64,000 bases of DNA from Ridgeia piscesae (GCA_025642075.2 JAODUO010000940.1:124001-188000), one strand, 5' to 3'. Positions 34,821-48,782 are shown, counted from the first letter of the stretch. Notes: generated by a model from the sequence alone, not told the origin. Made by a program: numbers and translations.

Positions 34821-36807
34821 AAATGACCAAATGACCAAATGACCAAATGACCAAATGACCAAATGACCAAATGACCAAATGACCAAATGACCAAATGACC
34901 AAATGACCAAATGACCCAAATGACCCAATGACCAAATGACCAAATGACCAAATGACCAAATGACCAAATGACCAAATGACCCAATGACCCAATGACCAAA
35001 TGACCAAATGACCAAATGACCAAATGACCAAATGACCCAATGTCCAAATGACCAAATGACCAAATGACCAAATGACCAAATGACCCAATGACCCAATGAC
35101 CCAATGACCATATGACCAAATGACCAAATGACCAAATGACCAAATGACCAAATGACCAAATGACCCAATGACCCAATGACCATGACCAATATGACCAAAT
35201 GACCAAATGACCCAATGACCAAATGACCAAATGACCAAATGACCCAATGACCAATGACCAAATGACCAAATGACCCAATGACCAAATGACCAAATGACCA
35301 AATGACCAAATGACCAAATGACCCAATGACCCAATGACCAAATGACCAAATGACCAAATGACCCAATGACCCAATGACCAAATGACCAAATGACCAAATG
35401 ACCAAATGACCCAATGACCAAATGACCAATGACCAAATGACCAAATGACCAAATGACCAAATGACCAAATGACCAAATGACCAAATGACCCAATGACCAA
35501 ATGACCAAATGACCAAATGACCAAATGACCAAATGACCAAATGACCAAATGACCAAAAATGACCAAATGACCAAATGACCAAATGACCAAATGACCAAAT
35601 GACCAAATGACCAAATGACCAAATGACCAAATGACCAAATGACCAAATGACCAAATGACCAAATGACCAAATGACCAAATGACCAAATGACCAAATGACC
35701 AAATGACCAAATGACCAAATGACCAAATAAGACCATGAAAATGACCAAATGACCAAATGACCAAATGACCAAATGACCAAATGACCAAATGACCAAATGA
35801 CCAAATGACCAAATGACCAAATGACCAAATGACCAAATGACCAAATGACCAAATGACCAATGACCCAATGACCAAATGACCAAATGACCAAATGACCAAA
35901 TGACCAAATGACCAATGACCAAATGACCCAAATGACCAATGACCAAATGACCAAATGACCAAATGACCAAATGACCAAATGACCCAATGACCAAAAGACC
36001 CAATGACCAAATGACCAAATGACCAAATGACCACAATGACCCAATGACCCAATGACCAAATGACCAATGACCAAATGACCAAATGACCAATGCCAAATGA
36101 CCAAATGACCAAATGACCAAATGACCAAATGACCAAATGACCCAATGACCAAATGACCAAATGACCCAATGACCCAAATGACCAAATGACCAAATGACCA
36201 AATGACCAATGACCAAATGACCAAATGACCAAATGACCCAATGACCCAATGACCAAATGACCAAATGACCAAATGACCAAATGACCAAATGACCAAATGA
36301 CCAAATGACCAATGACCAAATGACCAATGACCAAATGACCAAATGACCAATGACAATGACCCAATGACCCAATGACCAAATGACCAAATGACCAAATGAC
36401 CCAATGACCAAATGACCAAATGACCAAATGACCAAATGACCCAATGACCCAATGACCAAATGACCAAATGACCAAATGACCCAATGACCCAATGACCAAA
36501 TGACCAAATGACCAAATGACCAAATGACCAAATGACCAAATGACCAAATGACCAAATGACCAATGAAAATGACCAAATGACCAAATGACCAAATGACCAA
36601 ATGACCAAATGACCAAATGACCAAATGACCAAATGACCAAATGACCAAATGACCAAATGACCAAATGACCAAATGACCAAATGACCAAATGACCAAATGA
36701 CCAAATGACCAAATGACCAAATGACCAAATGACCAAATGACCCAAATGACCAAATGACCAAATGACCAAATGACCAAATGACCAAATGACCAAATGACCA
36801 AATGACC
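34821..36807 (-). repeat. AAATGACC octamer array (2 kb) with interspersed 7-mers
   Basis: About 2 kb of AAATGACC (minus strand GGTCATTT). Stretches 35500-35850 and 36510-36800 are almost pure 8-mers. Stretches 34910-35500 and 35857-36510 mix in many 7-bp CAATGAC units and occasional 9-mers (CAAATGACC with an extra C). Rare breaks are ATAAGACCATGAAAATG near 35727 and CAATGAAAATG near 36561. On the minus strand all three frames are open and encode rotations of VIWSFGHL, giving open frames up to 1015 codons (33970-37017). The plus strand is closed by TGA in every third unit. Elsewhere GACC units are isolated, so this is a recent amplification. Confidence 0.96.
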
Positions 36808-37112
36808 AAATGCACCAAATGCCCAAATGCACAAATGCACAAATGCACAAATGCACAAATGCCAAATGAATCCAAATGCACAAATGCCCAAATAGCCACA
36901 TGCCCTAATGGCCAAATGCCCAAATAACCAATACCCAAATGCCAATGCCAAAATGACCCAAATGACCAAATGCCCAAATGACCAAATGCCCAAATAATCA
37001 CATGCCAAAAGGCACAAATGCTAAAATAACGAATGTCCAAAGACCCAAATGGCCAATTTCCCAAGTAACTGCCGAAAGACCCAAATGGCCAAATGCCCAA
37101 ATGCCCAAATAT
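36808..37112 (-). repeat. Mixed CCCAAATG octamers at the right edge of region 1
   Basis: Irregular inverted octamers, including CACAAATG repeats (36826-36860), TGCCAAATGAATCC, and AATGCCAAAATGACCC. Toward the end comes AACTGCCGAAAGACCC, a shortened form of a common motif. This is the last octamer sequence before the decamer family. No gene or unique spacer is present. Confidence 0.88.
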
Positions 37113-37120
37113 CCCTATTT
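37111..37120. other. Junction between octamer and decamer satellites
   Basis: CCCAAATATCCCTATTTCGACTAG: the left half is octamer and the right half is the decamer core TTTCGA, with at most a few ambiguous bases (TCCCTA) between. There is no target-site duplication, transposon end or unique DNA at the contact. Confidence 0.88.
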
Positions 37121-38034
37121 CGACTAGTTTCGACTGATTTCGACACATTTCGACACATTTCGATAGTTTTGAATGGTTTCGATTGGTTCTCAAGGTTTCG
37201 CAAAGTCAAATACATATCGACCCAATGTTCGATATGTTTCAAATGTATCGAACGGTTTCGAACGTTTTGAAAGGTTTCGAACGGATTTCGAACGATTTCG
37301 AACATTTCGAAGTTTTGACTGTTTCGATTGTTCGACGGTTTCACAGTTTTCGACCGGTTTCGAACGATTTCGATAGTTTCGAGTGTTCCACGGTTTCGAA
37401 CGGTTTCGATGGTTTAAACGGTTTCGAACGGTTTAACGGTTTTGAAGCCGATAGTTTTCGACTGTTTTGATATTCGACCGGTTTCAACTAGTTTCGACTG
37501 TTTCGACGGTTTCGAACGTTTCGACTAAGTTTCGATGGTTTCGACTGGTTTCGAACGGTTTCGAACTTGAGTTTCGAAGTTTTCAACGATTTCGAACGGT
37601 TTTACGGTTTCAACTAGTTTCGATTTGTTTCGACTGGTTTGATAGGTTTTTGAAGATTTCGACTGGTTTCGATCGTTTCGAACGGTTTCGAACGGTTTCG
37701 AACGTTTCGACGGTTTCGAACGGTTTCGAACGGTTTCGACTTTCGAACTTTCGACTGTTTCGATTGGTTTCTCGGTTTGAACGGTTTGATGGTTTCGAAC
37801 GGGTTCAAACGGTTTCGAACGTTTCGAATGCTTTTGATAGTTTCGACTGTTTCGACTGGTTGAATGTTTTCGAACGGTTTCGAACGTAGTTTCGACTGGT
37901 TTCGAACGGTTTCGAACGGTTTCGAACGGCTTCGAACGGTTTCGATCGGTTTCGACTGGTTTCGAACGGTTTCGAACGGTTTCGAGCGGTTTCGACTAGT
38001 TTTCAACTGATTTCGAACGGTTTCTATCGGTTTC
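37121..38034 (+). repeat. Decamer array, irregular left edge
   Basis: Forward decamers with many shortened units: TTTCGACGG, TTTCGAACG and GTTCGACGG, lacking one to three bases. This holds especially for 37113-37880. From about 37880 the units become regular. Positions 37750-37850 resemble a deletion-rich version of the HOR tail near 40030-40110 (TCGAACGGGTTCAAACGG and CGAATGCTTTTGA motifs). The low regularity is either normal decay at a satellite edge or lower consensus quality. Confidence 0.82.
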
Positions 38035-40267
38035 GAAAGGTTTCGAACGTTTTCGACTGATTTCGACTAGTTTCGACTGGTTTCGAACGGTTTCGTGCGG
38101 TTTCGTATGGTTTCGTACGGTTTCGAACGGTTTCGAGAGTTTTCGACTAGTTTCGACTGATTTCGACACATTTCGATAGTTTTCGACTGATTTCGACTTG
38201 TTTCGATTGGTTTCGATTGATTTCGAATGGTTTCGAATGGTTTCGAACGGTTTCGAGCGGTTTCGAGCGGTTTCTACTAGTTTCGACTGGTTTTGACTGT
38301 TTTCGATAGATTTCGACTGGTTTCGATTGTTTTCGAACGGTTTCGAACGATTTGGCCGGTTTCGAACGGTTTCGAACGGTTTCGAGCGGTTTCGAACGGT
38401 TATGACCGGTTTCGACATATTTCGATACTTTTCGACTGGTTTCGATTGGTTTTCGGTTTGGAACGGTTTCAATCGGTTTGGAACGGTTTAAAACGGTTTC
38501 GAACGCTTTCGAACGGTTTCGAACGGTTTCGAACGGTTTCGAACGGTTTCGACCGATTTCGACTAGTTTCGATAGATTTCGACTGGTCGAAACCGTTCGA
38601 AACAAATCGAAACCAGTCGAAATCTATCGAAATCAGTCAAAACCAGTCGAAACTAGTCGAAATCGGTCGAAATCGCTCGAAGCAGTTCGAAGCCGTTCGA
38701 AACCGTTCGAAACCGTTCGAAACAAGTCGAAACTAGTCGATAGTTTCGACTTGTTTCGACACGTTTCGATAGTTTTCGACTGGTTTGGAACGTTTTAGAA
38801 CGTTTTTGAACAGTTTCGACCGATTTCGACTAGTTTCGACTGATTTTGACACATATTGATAGTTTTCGACTGGTTTCGAACAGTTTCGAACGGTTTCGAA
38901 TGGTTTCGAACGGTTTCGATCGGTTTCGAACTGTTTCGTACGGTTTAAACTAGTTTCAACTAGTTTCGACTTATTTCGATTTATTTCAACTGGTTTCGAT
39001 TGGTTTCGATTGGTTTCGAACGATTTCGTAACGTTTCGAACGGTTTCGATTGGTTTCGAACGGTTTTGAACGGTTTCGAACGGTTTCGACCGATATCGAC
39101 TGGTTTCGAACGGTTTCGAGTAGTTTCGACTGATATCCACACGTTTCGAACGGTTTCGAACGGTTTCGAACGGTTTCGAACGGTTTCGAACGGTTTCGAA
39201 CAGTTTCGACAGATTTTGAACGGTTTTGACTACTTTCGACAGGTTTCGAACGGTTTCGAACGGCTTTGAGCGGTTTCAAACTAGTCGAAAACTATCGAAA
39301 CCGTTCGAAACCGTTCAAAACCGTTCGAAATCAATCGAAACCCGTCGAAACAAGTCGAAACTAGTTGAAACCGGTCGAAATCGAGCGGTTTCGACCGATT
39401 GCGACTAGTTTCGAATGGTTTTGACTGGTTTCGATAGATTTCGACTAGTTTCGATTGGTTTCGAACGGTTTCGAACGGTTTCGAATGGTTTCGAACGGTT
39501 TGGACTGGTTTCGACTAGTTTCGACTGGTTTCGATAGATTTCGACTGATTTCGATTGGTTTCGAACGGTTTCGAACGGTTTCGAACGGTTTCGACCGGTT
39601 TCGAACGCGTTGGAACGGTTTCGAACGGCTTCGAACGGTTTCGAACGATTTCGACTGACTTCGACTAGTTTCGATAGATTTCGACTGGTTTCGATCGGTT
39701 TCGAACGGTATCGAACGGCCTCGAACGGTTTCGATCGGTTTCGACTGGTTTCGAACGGTTTCGAACGGTTTCGAGCGGTTTCGACTAGTTTCGACTGATT
39801 TCGACATATTTCGATAGTTTTCGACTGATTTCGAACGGTTTCTATCGGTTTCAACTAATTTCGATTTGTTTCGACTGGTTTTGACTAGTTTCGATAGATT
39901 TCGACTGGTTTCGATTGTTTTCGAACGGTTTCGAACGGTTTGGCCGCTTTCGAACGGTTTCGAACGATTTCGAGCGGTTTCGAACGGTTTTGAACGGTTT
40001 CGACATATTCCGATACTTTTCGACTGGTTTCGATTGGTTTTCGGTTTCGGGAAAGGTTTCGATCGGTTTCGAACGGTTAAACGGTTTCGAACGCTTTCGA
40101 ATGCTTTTGAACGGTTTCGACCGGTTTCAAACGGTATCGAACGGTTTCGAACGATTTCGACTGACTTCGACTAGTTTCGATAGATTTCGACTGGTTTCGA
40201 ACGGGTTTGAACGGTTTCGACACATTTCGATACTTTTCGACTGGTTTCGATTGGTTTCGAACGGTTT
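38035..40267. repeat. Decamer 2.23 kb higher-order repeat, copy 1
   Basis: Mostly forward decamers with two inverted islands. One runs from about 38584 to 38735, entered at GACTGGTCGAAACC and left at TAGTCGATAGTTTCG. The other runs from about 39283 to 39385, entered at CAAACTAGTCGAAAACTATC and left at GGTCGAAATCG-AG-CGGTTTCGACC. The order of unit variants repeats at 40268 (offset 2229-2234 bp) and again from 43677. For example, minus-strand 38986-39279, 41215-41508 and 44551-44844 encode identical 97-residue strings. Confidence 0.92.
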
Positions 40268-42311
<2,044 letters not shown>

Positions 42312-43676
42312 AGTTTCGGTCGATTTCAACTTAGTTTGCGTTTCGAACGGTTTGAAACTTTCGACCGAACGTTACCGGTTTCAATTTCGAATTTCACGTC
42401 GATTGTCGTTAAACGTTTCAAGTTGAACGGTTTAAGACGTTCGAACGTTCGAACGTTGAACGTTAACGGTTTCACTTTCATGTTTCGATTTCGACTGGTT
42501 CGACGTAAGAACTTGAATTTCGACATTCAACTAACATGATGCAAATTGAAGTTTCGACGTTCGAAACTTAACGTTCAAGTCGAACGTCGATGGTTTCGAA
42601 CGTTTCGTAGTTACTGTTTGAAGTTACTTTTTATTTACGTTTCGATGTTTCGATGTTTACATTTGAAGTTTCGACGGTTCGAAAGTTCGAACGGTTTGAG
42701 GTTTCGAACGGTTTCGACGTTCGACGTTTCGACGGTTGATAGTTTCGACTTATCATTCAACGTTTCGAAGGTTTCGATGGTTTCGAACGAGTTCGAGTTT
42801 CGATTCACGTTTTGAACGGTTTACTTTCGACGTTCAACGGTTTCGAACGGTTTGAGGTTTCACTATCAACTTCAAACCGTTCAAACCGTTAAAACGTCAA
42901 CTCGAACGTGAACAGTCAAATTTGAAACCGTAAATATTTCGACTCGACGTTTCGAAGGTTGGGTTTCATGATCGACGTTCACGTTCAACGTTCGAAATTC
43001 GAACGTCGAAGGTTTGGACTGTTTCGCATTCGACGGTTTCGAGATTTCGACTATTTCGATGGTTTGACGGTTTCGAAGGTTTCGACGGTTTCGACGGTTT
43101 CGAACGGTTGGAACGGTTTCGAAGGTTCGAACGGTTTGAACGTTTCGACTATTCGACTGTTTCGATAGATTTCGACTGGTTTCGATGGTTTCGAACGGTT
43201 CGAACGGCTCGAACGGTTTCGACGGTTTCGAGGTTGAACGGTTTCGAACGGTTTCGACGGTTTCGACATTTCGACTGATTCGACTATTTCGATAGTTTTC
43301 GACTGTTTCGAACGGTTTCACGGTTTCAACTAACGGTTTCGACGGTTTGACTGTTTCGAAGTTTCGACGGTTTCGATGTTTTCGACGGTTTCGACGGTTT
43401 CGCTTTCGAAGGTTTCGACGATTTCGACGGTTTCAACGGTTTAACGTTTCGATTTCCGATTTTTGACTGTTTCGATTGGTTTTCGGTTTGGAAGGTTTGG
43501 ACGGTTTCGAACGGGTTCAAACGGTTTCGAACGTTTCGAGCTTTTGAACGGTTTGACCGGTTTCACGTATCGAACGTTTCGACGTTTCGATGTTCGTTTG
43601 AAGTTTGATGGTTTCGAACGGGTTTAACGGTTTCGACCTTTCGATCTTTTGAGGTTTCGATGGTTTCAACGGTTTC
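42312..43676 (+). repeat. Severely degraded decamer copy right of the homopolymers
   Basis: Decamer-derived, with very many short deletions: AACGTTCGAACGTTGAACG near 42437 and CGTTAACGG. The TTTCGA core is often cut to TTCGA or CGA. From about 43140 it can be aligned to copy 1: 43140-43330 follows 39655-39860, and 43460-43676 follows 40020-40267, about 10% shorter. The segment therefore steps back within the HOR after the homopolymers instead of continuing it. Confidence 0.8.
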
Positions 43677-44950
43677 GAAAGGTTTCGAACGTTTTCGACT
43701 GATTCGACTAGTTTCGACTGGTTTCGAACGGTTTGCGGTTTCGAATTTCGTACGTTTCGACGGTTTCGAGTTTTCGACGTTTCGAGTTTCGAACGTTTTC
43801 GACTGATTTCGACTTGTTTCGATTGGTTTCGATGTTTCATGGTTTCGAATGGTTTCGAACGGTTCGACGGTTTCGAGGGTTTTACTAGTTTCGACTGGTT
43901 TGACTTTTCGATAGTTTCGACTGGTTTCGATTGTTTCGAAGGTTTCGAAGATTTGGCGGTTTCGAAGGTTTCGAACGGTTTCGAGCGGTTTCGAACGGTT
44001 CTACTATTTCGATTTTTGACTGGTTTCGATTGGTTTTCGGTTTGGAAGGTTTCAACGGTTTGGAACGGTTTAACGGTTTCGAACGTTTCGAACGGTTTCG
44101 AACGGTTTCGAACGGTTTGAACGGTTTCGACCATTTCGATATTTCGATGTTTCGATGGTCGGTTGAAACAAATCGAAACCAGTCGAAATCTATCGAAATC
44201 AGTCAAAACCAGTCGAAACTAGTCGAAATCGGTCGAAATCGCTCGAAGCAGTTCGAAGCCGTTCGAAACCGTTCGAAACCGTTCGAAACAAGTCGAAACT
44301 AGTCGATAGTTTCGACTTGTTTCGACACGTTTCGATAGTTTTCGACTGGTTTGGAACGTTTTAGAACGTTTTTGAACAGTTTCGACCGATTTCGACTAGT
44401 TTCGACTGATTTTGACACATATTGATAGTTTTCGACTGGTTTCGAACATTTCGAACGGTTTCGAATGGTTTCGAACGGTTTCGATCGGTTTCGAACTGTT
44501 TCGTACGGTTTAAACTAGTTTCAACTAGTTTCGACTTATTTCGATTTATTTCAACTGGTTTCGATTGGTTTCGATTGGTTTCGAACGATTTCGTAACGTT
44601 TCGAACGGTTTCGATTGGTTTCGAACGGTTTTGAACGGTTTCGAACGGTTTCGACCGATATCGACTGGTTTCGAACGGTTTCGAGTAGTTTCGACTGATA
44701 TCCACACGTTTCGAACGGTTTCGAACGGTTTCGAACGGTTTCGAACGGTTTCGAACGGTTTCGAACAGTTTCGACAGATTTTGAACGGTTTTGACTACTT
44801 TCGACAGGTTTCGAACGGTTTCGAACGGCTTTGAGCGGTTTCAAACTAGTCGAAAACTATCGAAACCGTTCGAAACCGTTCAAAACCGTTCGAAATCAAT
44901 CGAAACCCGTCGAAACAAGTCGAAACTAGTTGAAACCGGTCAAAATCGAG
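43677..44950. repeat. Decamer 2.23 kb higher-order repeat, copy 3 (partial)
   Basis: Corresponds to 38035-39385. The first part (43677-44160) is deletion-rich. From about 44163, at the first inverted island (44163-44306), it becomes almost identical to copies 1 and 2, through the second island (44845-44949). The change from degraded to near-perfect within one repeat unit is abrupt. Confidence 0.88.
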
Positions 44951-45544
44951 CGGTTTCGACCGATTTCGACTAGTTTCGACTGGTTTTGACTGGTTTCGAT
45001 AGATTTCGACTGATTTCGATTGGTTTCGAACGGTTTCGAACGGTTTCGAACGGTTTGGCCGGTTTCGCACGGTTTCGAAACGGTTTTGAGCGTTTCGAAC
45101 GGTTTTGAACGGTTTCGACACGTTTCGATACTTTTCGACTGGTTTCGATTGGTTTCGAAAGGTTTCCAACGGTTTCCAACGGTTTCCAACGGTTTCCAAC
45201 GGTTTCCAACGGTTTCCAACGGTTTCGACTGATTTCGACTAGTTTCGACTAGTTTCGAGAGATTTCGACTGGTTTCGATTGGTTTCGAACGGTTTCGAAC
45301 GGTTTGCCCGGTTTCGAACGGTTTCGAACGGTTTCGAATGGTTTCGATCGGTTTCGAACGGTTTCGATTGGTTTCGAACGGTTTCGAACGGTTTGCCCGG
45401 TTTCGAACGGTTTCGAACGGTTTCGATCGGTTTCGAACGGTTTCCTACGGTTTAGACTGGTTTCAACTAGTTTCGACATATTTCGACTTATTTCGACTGG
45501 TTTCGATTGGTTTCGAACGATTTCGAACGGTTTCGAACGGTTTC
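44951..45544 (+). repeat. Decamer array, forward orientation
   Basis: Forward decamers after the GGTCGAAATCG-type switch. It contains a run of six GGTTTCCAAC units (about 45161-45221) in which the core CG has become CC. Two GGTTTGCCCGG units lie at about 45301 and 45391. The block leads into the GAGATATTTCGACCAGTCG switch at 45545. Confidence 0.88.
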
Positions 45545-47707
45545 GAGATATTTCGACCAGTCGAAAACAATCGAAATGTGTCGAAATCAGTAGAAACTAG
45601 TCGAAATAGGTAGAAACCGTTCGAAACCGTTCTAAAACGTTCGAAACTAGTCGAAAACTATCGAAACGTGTCGAAACCGTTCGAAACCGTTCCAAAGCGG
45701 TGGAAATCGGTCGAAATCGTTCTAAACCGTTCCAAACCGTTCCAAACCTTTCCATAACGTTCCAAACCAGTCGAAAACTATCGAAACGTGTCGAAACCGT
45801 TCAAAACCGTTCGAAATCAATCGAAACCCGTCGAAACAAGTCGAAACTAGTTGAAACCGGTCGAAACCGTTCGAAACCGTTTGAAACCGTTTGAAGCCGT
45901 TCGAAACCAATCGAAACCAGTCGAAATCTATCGAAACCAGTCGAAACTATATGAAACCGGTCGAAAACGTTCGAAACCGGTCGAAACCTTTCGAAACTGG
46001 TCGAAACCTTTCAAAACCTTTCAAAACCGTTCGAAACCAATCGAAACCAGTCGAAAAAAGTCGAAACTAGTCGAAACCGATCGAAACCGTTTAAAACCGT
46101 TCGAAATCAATCGAAACCCGTTGAAACAAGTCGAAACTAGTTGAAACAGGTCGAAATCGAGCGGTTTCGTACCGATTTCGAGTTGTTTCGACTGGTTTTG
46201 AACGGTTACGAACGGTTTCGAACGTTTTCGAACGTTTTCGAACGGTTTCGACTGATTTCGACAAATTTCGACTGGTTTCGAGAGATTTCGACTGGTTTCG
46301 ATTGGTTTCGAACGGTTTCGAACGGTTTCGATCGGTTTCGAACGGTTGCCTACGGATTAGACTGGTTTCAACTAGTTTCGATTTATTTCGACTGCTTTCG
46401 ATTAGTTTCGAACGATTTCGTAACGTTTCGAACGGTTTCGATTGGTTTCGAACGGTTTTGAACGGTTTCGAACGGTTTCAACCGATATCGACTGGTTTCG
46501 AACGGTTTCGACTAGTTTCGACTGGTGTTAACTACTTTCGACAGGTTTCGAAAGTTTTCGACACGCTTCGAAAGTTTTTGAGCGGTTTCGATTGGTTGCG
46601 GACGATTTCGAACGCTTTCGACCGGTTTCGAACGGTTTCGAACGGTTTTGAACGGTTTCGACACGTTTCGAACGGTTTCCTACGGTTTAGACTGATTTCA
46701 ACTAGTTTCGATTTATTTCGACTGCTTTCGATTGGTTTCGAACGATTTCGTAACGTTTCGAACGGTTTCGATTGGTTTCGAACGGTTTCGACTAGTTTCG
46801 ACTGGTGTTAACTACTTTCGACAAGTTTCGAACGGTTTCGACACGCTTCGATAGTTTTCGAGCGGTTTCGATTGGTTTCGAACGGTTTCGAACGCTTTCG
46901 ACCGGTTTCGAACGGTTTTGAACGGTTTCGACGTTTCGATACTAGGTTCCACTTGTTTCGACTGGTTTCGAACGGTTTCGAACGGTTTCGAACGGTTTCG
47001 AACGCTTTCGACCGGTTTCGAACGGTTTCGAACGGTTTCGACCGGTTTCAAACCAGTCGAAAACTATCGAAACCGTTCGGCCGGTTTGGGACGGTTTCGA
47101 ACGGGTTCGAGCTGTTTCGAACGGTTTCAAACGGTTTCGACACGTTTCGATACTAGTTTCCACTTGTTTCGACTGATTTCGAACGGTTTCGAACGGTTTC
47201 AAACGGTTTCGAACGGTTTCGTACGGTTTAGACTGGTTTCAACTAGTTTCGACTTATTTCGACTGGTTTCGATTGGTTTCGAACGGTTTCGACTGATTTC
47301 GACTAGTTTCGACTTGTTTCGATAGATTTCGACCGATTTCGATTGGTTTCGAACGGTTTGGCCGGTTTCGAACGGTTTCGAACGGTTTTGAACAGTTTCG
47401 ACACGTTTCGAACGGTTTGCTACGGTTTAAACTGGTTTCAACTAGTTTCGATTTATTTCGATTTATTTCGACTGCTTTCGATTGGTTTCGAACGATTTCA
47501 TAACGTTTCGAACGGTTTCGATTGGTTTCGAACGGTTTCGACTAGTTTCGACTGGTGTTAACTACTTTCGACAGGTTTCGGCGGTTTCGACACGCTTCGA
47601 TAGTTTTCGAGCGGTTTCGATTCGTTTCGAACGGTTTCGAACGGTTTGCCCGGTTTCGAACGGTTTCGATCGGTTTCGAACGGTTTCCTACGGTTTAGAC
47701 TGGTTTC
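45545..47707. repeat. Decamer higher-order repeat, long copy (2.16 kb)
   Basis: Begins at GAGATATTTCGACCAGTCG, where orientation flips to inverted (to about 46160). It then flips back at GGTCGAAATCGAGCGGTTTCG and runs forward to 47707, with a brief inverted insert at about 47052-47080 next to a GGCCGGTTTGGG variant. It is about twice the length of the following copies and shares their left half. Confidence 0.88.
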
Positions 47708-48782
47708 GAGATATTTCGACCAGTCGAAAACAATCGAAATGTGTCGAAATCAGTCGAAACTAGTCGAAATAGGTAGAAACTGTTCGAAACCGTTCTAAAA
47801 CGTTCGAAACCTTTCCATAACGTTCCAAACCAGTCGAAAACTATCGAAACGTGTCGAAACCGTTCAAAACCGTTCGAAATCAATCGAAACCCGTCGAAAC
47901 AAGTCGAAACTAGTTGAAACCGGTCGAAACCGTTCGAAACCGTTTGAAATCGTTTGAAGCCGTTCGAAACCAATCGAAACCAGTCGAAATCTATCGAAAC
48001 CAGTCGAAACTATATGAAACCGGTCGAAAACGTTCGAAACCGGTCGAAACCTTTCGAAACTGGTCGAAACCTTTCGAAACTGTCGAAACCGTTCGAAACC
48101 AATCGAAACCAGTCGAAAAAAGTCGAAACTAGTCGAAACCGATCGAAACCGTTTAAAACCGTTCGAAATCAATCGAAACCCGTTGAAACAAGTCGAAACT
48201 AGTTGAAACAGGTCGAACTCGAGCGGTTTCGTACCGATTTCGAGTTGTTTCGACTGGTTTTGAACGGTTACGAATGGTTTCGAACGTTTTCGACGTTTTC
48301 GACTGTTTCGACTGATTTCGAAATTTCGACCGATTTCGAGGTTTCGAACGGTTTGGCCGGTTTCGAACGGTTTCGAACGGTTTTGAACAGTTTCGACACG
48401 TTTCGAACGGTTTGCTACGGTTTAAACTGGTTTCAACTAGTTTCGATTTATTTCGATTTATTTCGACTGCTTTCGATTGGTTTCGAACGATTTCATAACG
48501 TTTCGAACGGTTTCGATTGGTTTCGAACGGTTTCGACTAGTTTCGACTGGTGTTAACTACTTTCGACAGGTTTCGGCGGTTTCGACACGCTTCGATAGTT
48601 TTCGAGCGGTTTCGATTCGTTTCGAACGGTTTCGAACGGTTTGCCCGGTTTCGAACGGTTTCGATCGGTTTCGAACGGTTTCCTACGGTTTAGACTGGTT
48701 TCAACTAGTTTCGACATATTTCGACTTATTTCGACTGGTTTCGATTGGTTTCGAACGATTTCGAACGGTTTCGAACGGTTTC
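47708..48782. repeat. Decamer 1.1 kb higher-order repeat, copy 1
   Basis: Unit of 1075 bp: GAGATATTTCGACCAGTCG, inverted half (about 47723-48220), CTCGAG switch at 48218-48223, then forward half. The variant order repeats in the next unit, including TAGTTGAAACAGGTCGAACT and TGGTGTTAACTACTTTCGAC. Its junction carries AACTCGAG where 45545-47707 has AATCGAG. Confidence 0.9.

Larger units (their letters stand above)
1..37112. repeat. CATTTGGG octamer satellite superdomain (37 kb)
   Basis: The whole interval is built from 8-bp units of consensus CATTTGGG, read as CCCAAATG where the block is inverted. Common variants change one or two bases: CATTTGGC, CATTTGGA, CATTTGGT, CATTTGTG, CATTTGCG, CATTTAGG, CATTTCGG. 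A frequent two-unit variant is CATGTGGTTATTTGGG. Occasional 4-, 6- or 7-bp units break the phase. There is no unique sequence, promoter architecture, tRNA or rRNA within it. The consensus has no stop codon on either strand, so open frames encoding HLGIWAFG-type (+) or PKCPNAQM-type (-) octapeptides are a by-product. Known: short-unit satellites are typical of eukaryotic heterochromatin. Inferred: this is such a block. Confidence 0.96.

Noticed and set aside
34821..36807. Nuclear-receptor half-sites (TGACC / GGTCA)
   Set aside because: The context is TGGTCATTT, without the AGGTCA hexamer, and the motif arises simply from the octamer. No regulatory claim is justified.
33970..37017. 1015-codon and 820-codon open frames on the minus strand (33970-37017 and 34731-37193)
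   Set aside because: They consist of rotations of VIWSFGHL from the AAATGACC octamer. The unit has no stop on that strand in any frame, and all three frames are open at once. There is no start context, no non-repeat domain and no codon bias. They are compositional.
1..37112. Telomeric repeat
   Set aside because: CATTTGGG is not TTAGGG, TTTAGGG, TTGGGG or TTTTGGGG. The array flips orientation and is internally duplicated, unlike a terminal telomere.
42312..43140. Unique gene-like sequence right of the poly-C run
   Set aside because: It looks less repetitive, but it is full of CGAACG, TTCGA and GTTTCGA fragments. It becomes alignable to the HOR from 43140, so it is a degraded copy.
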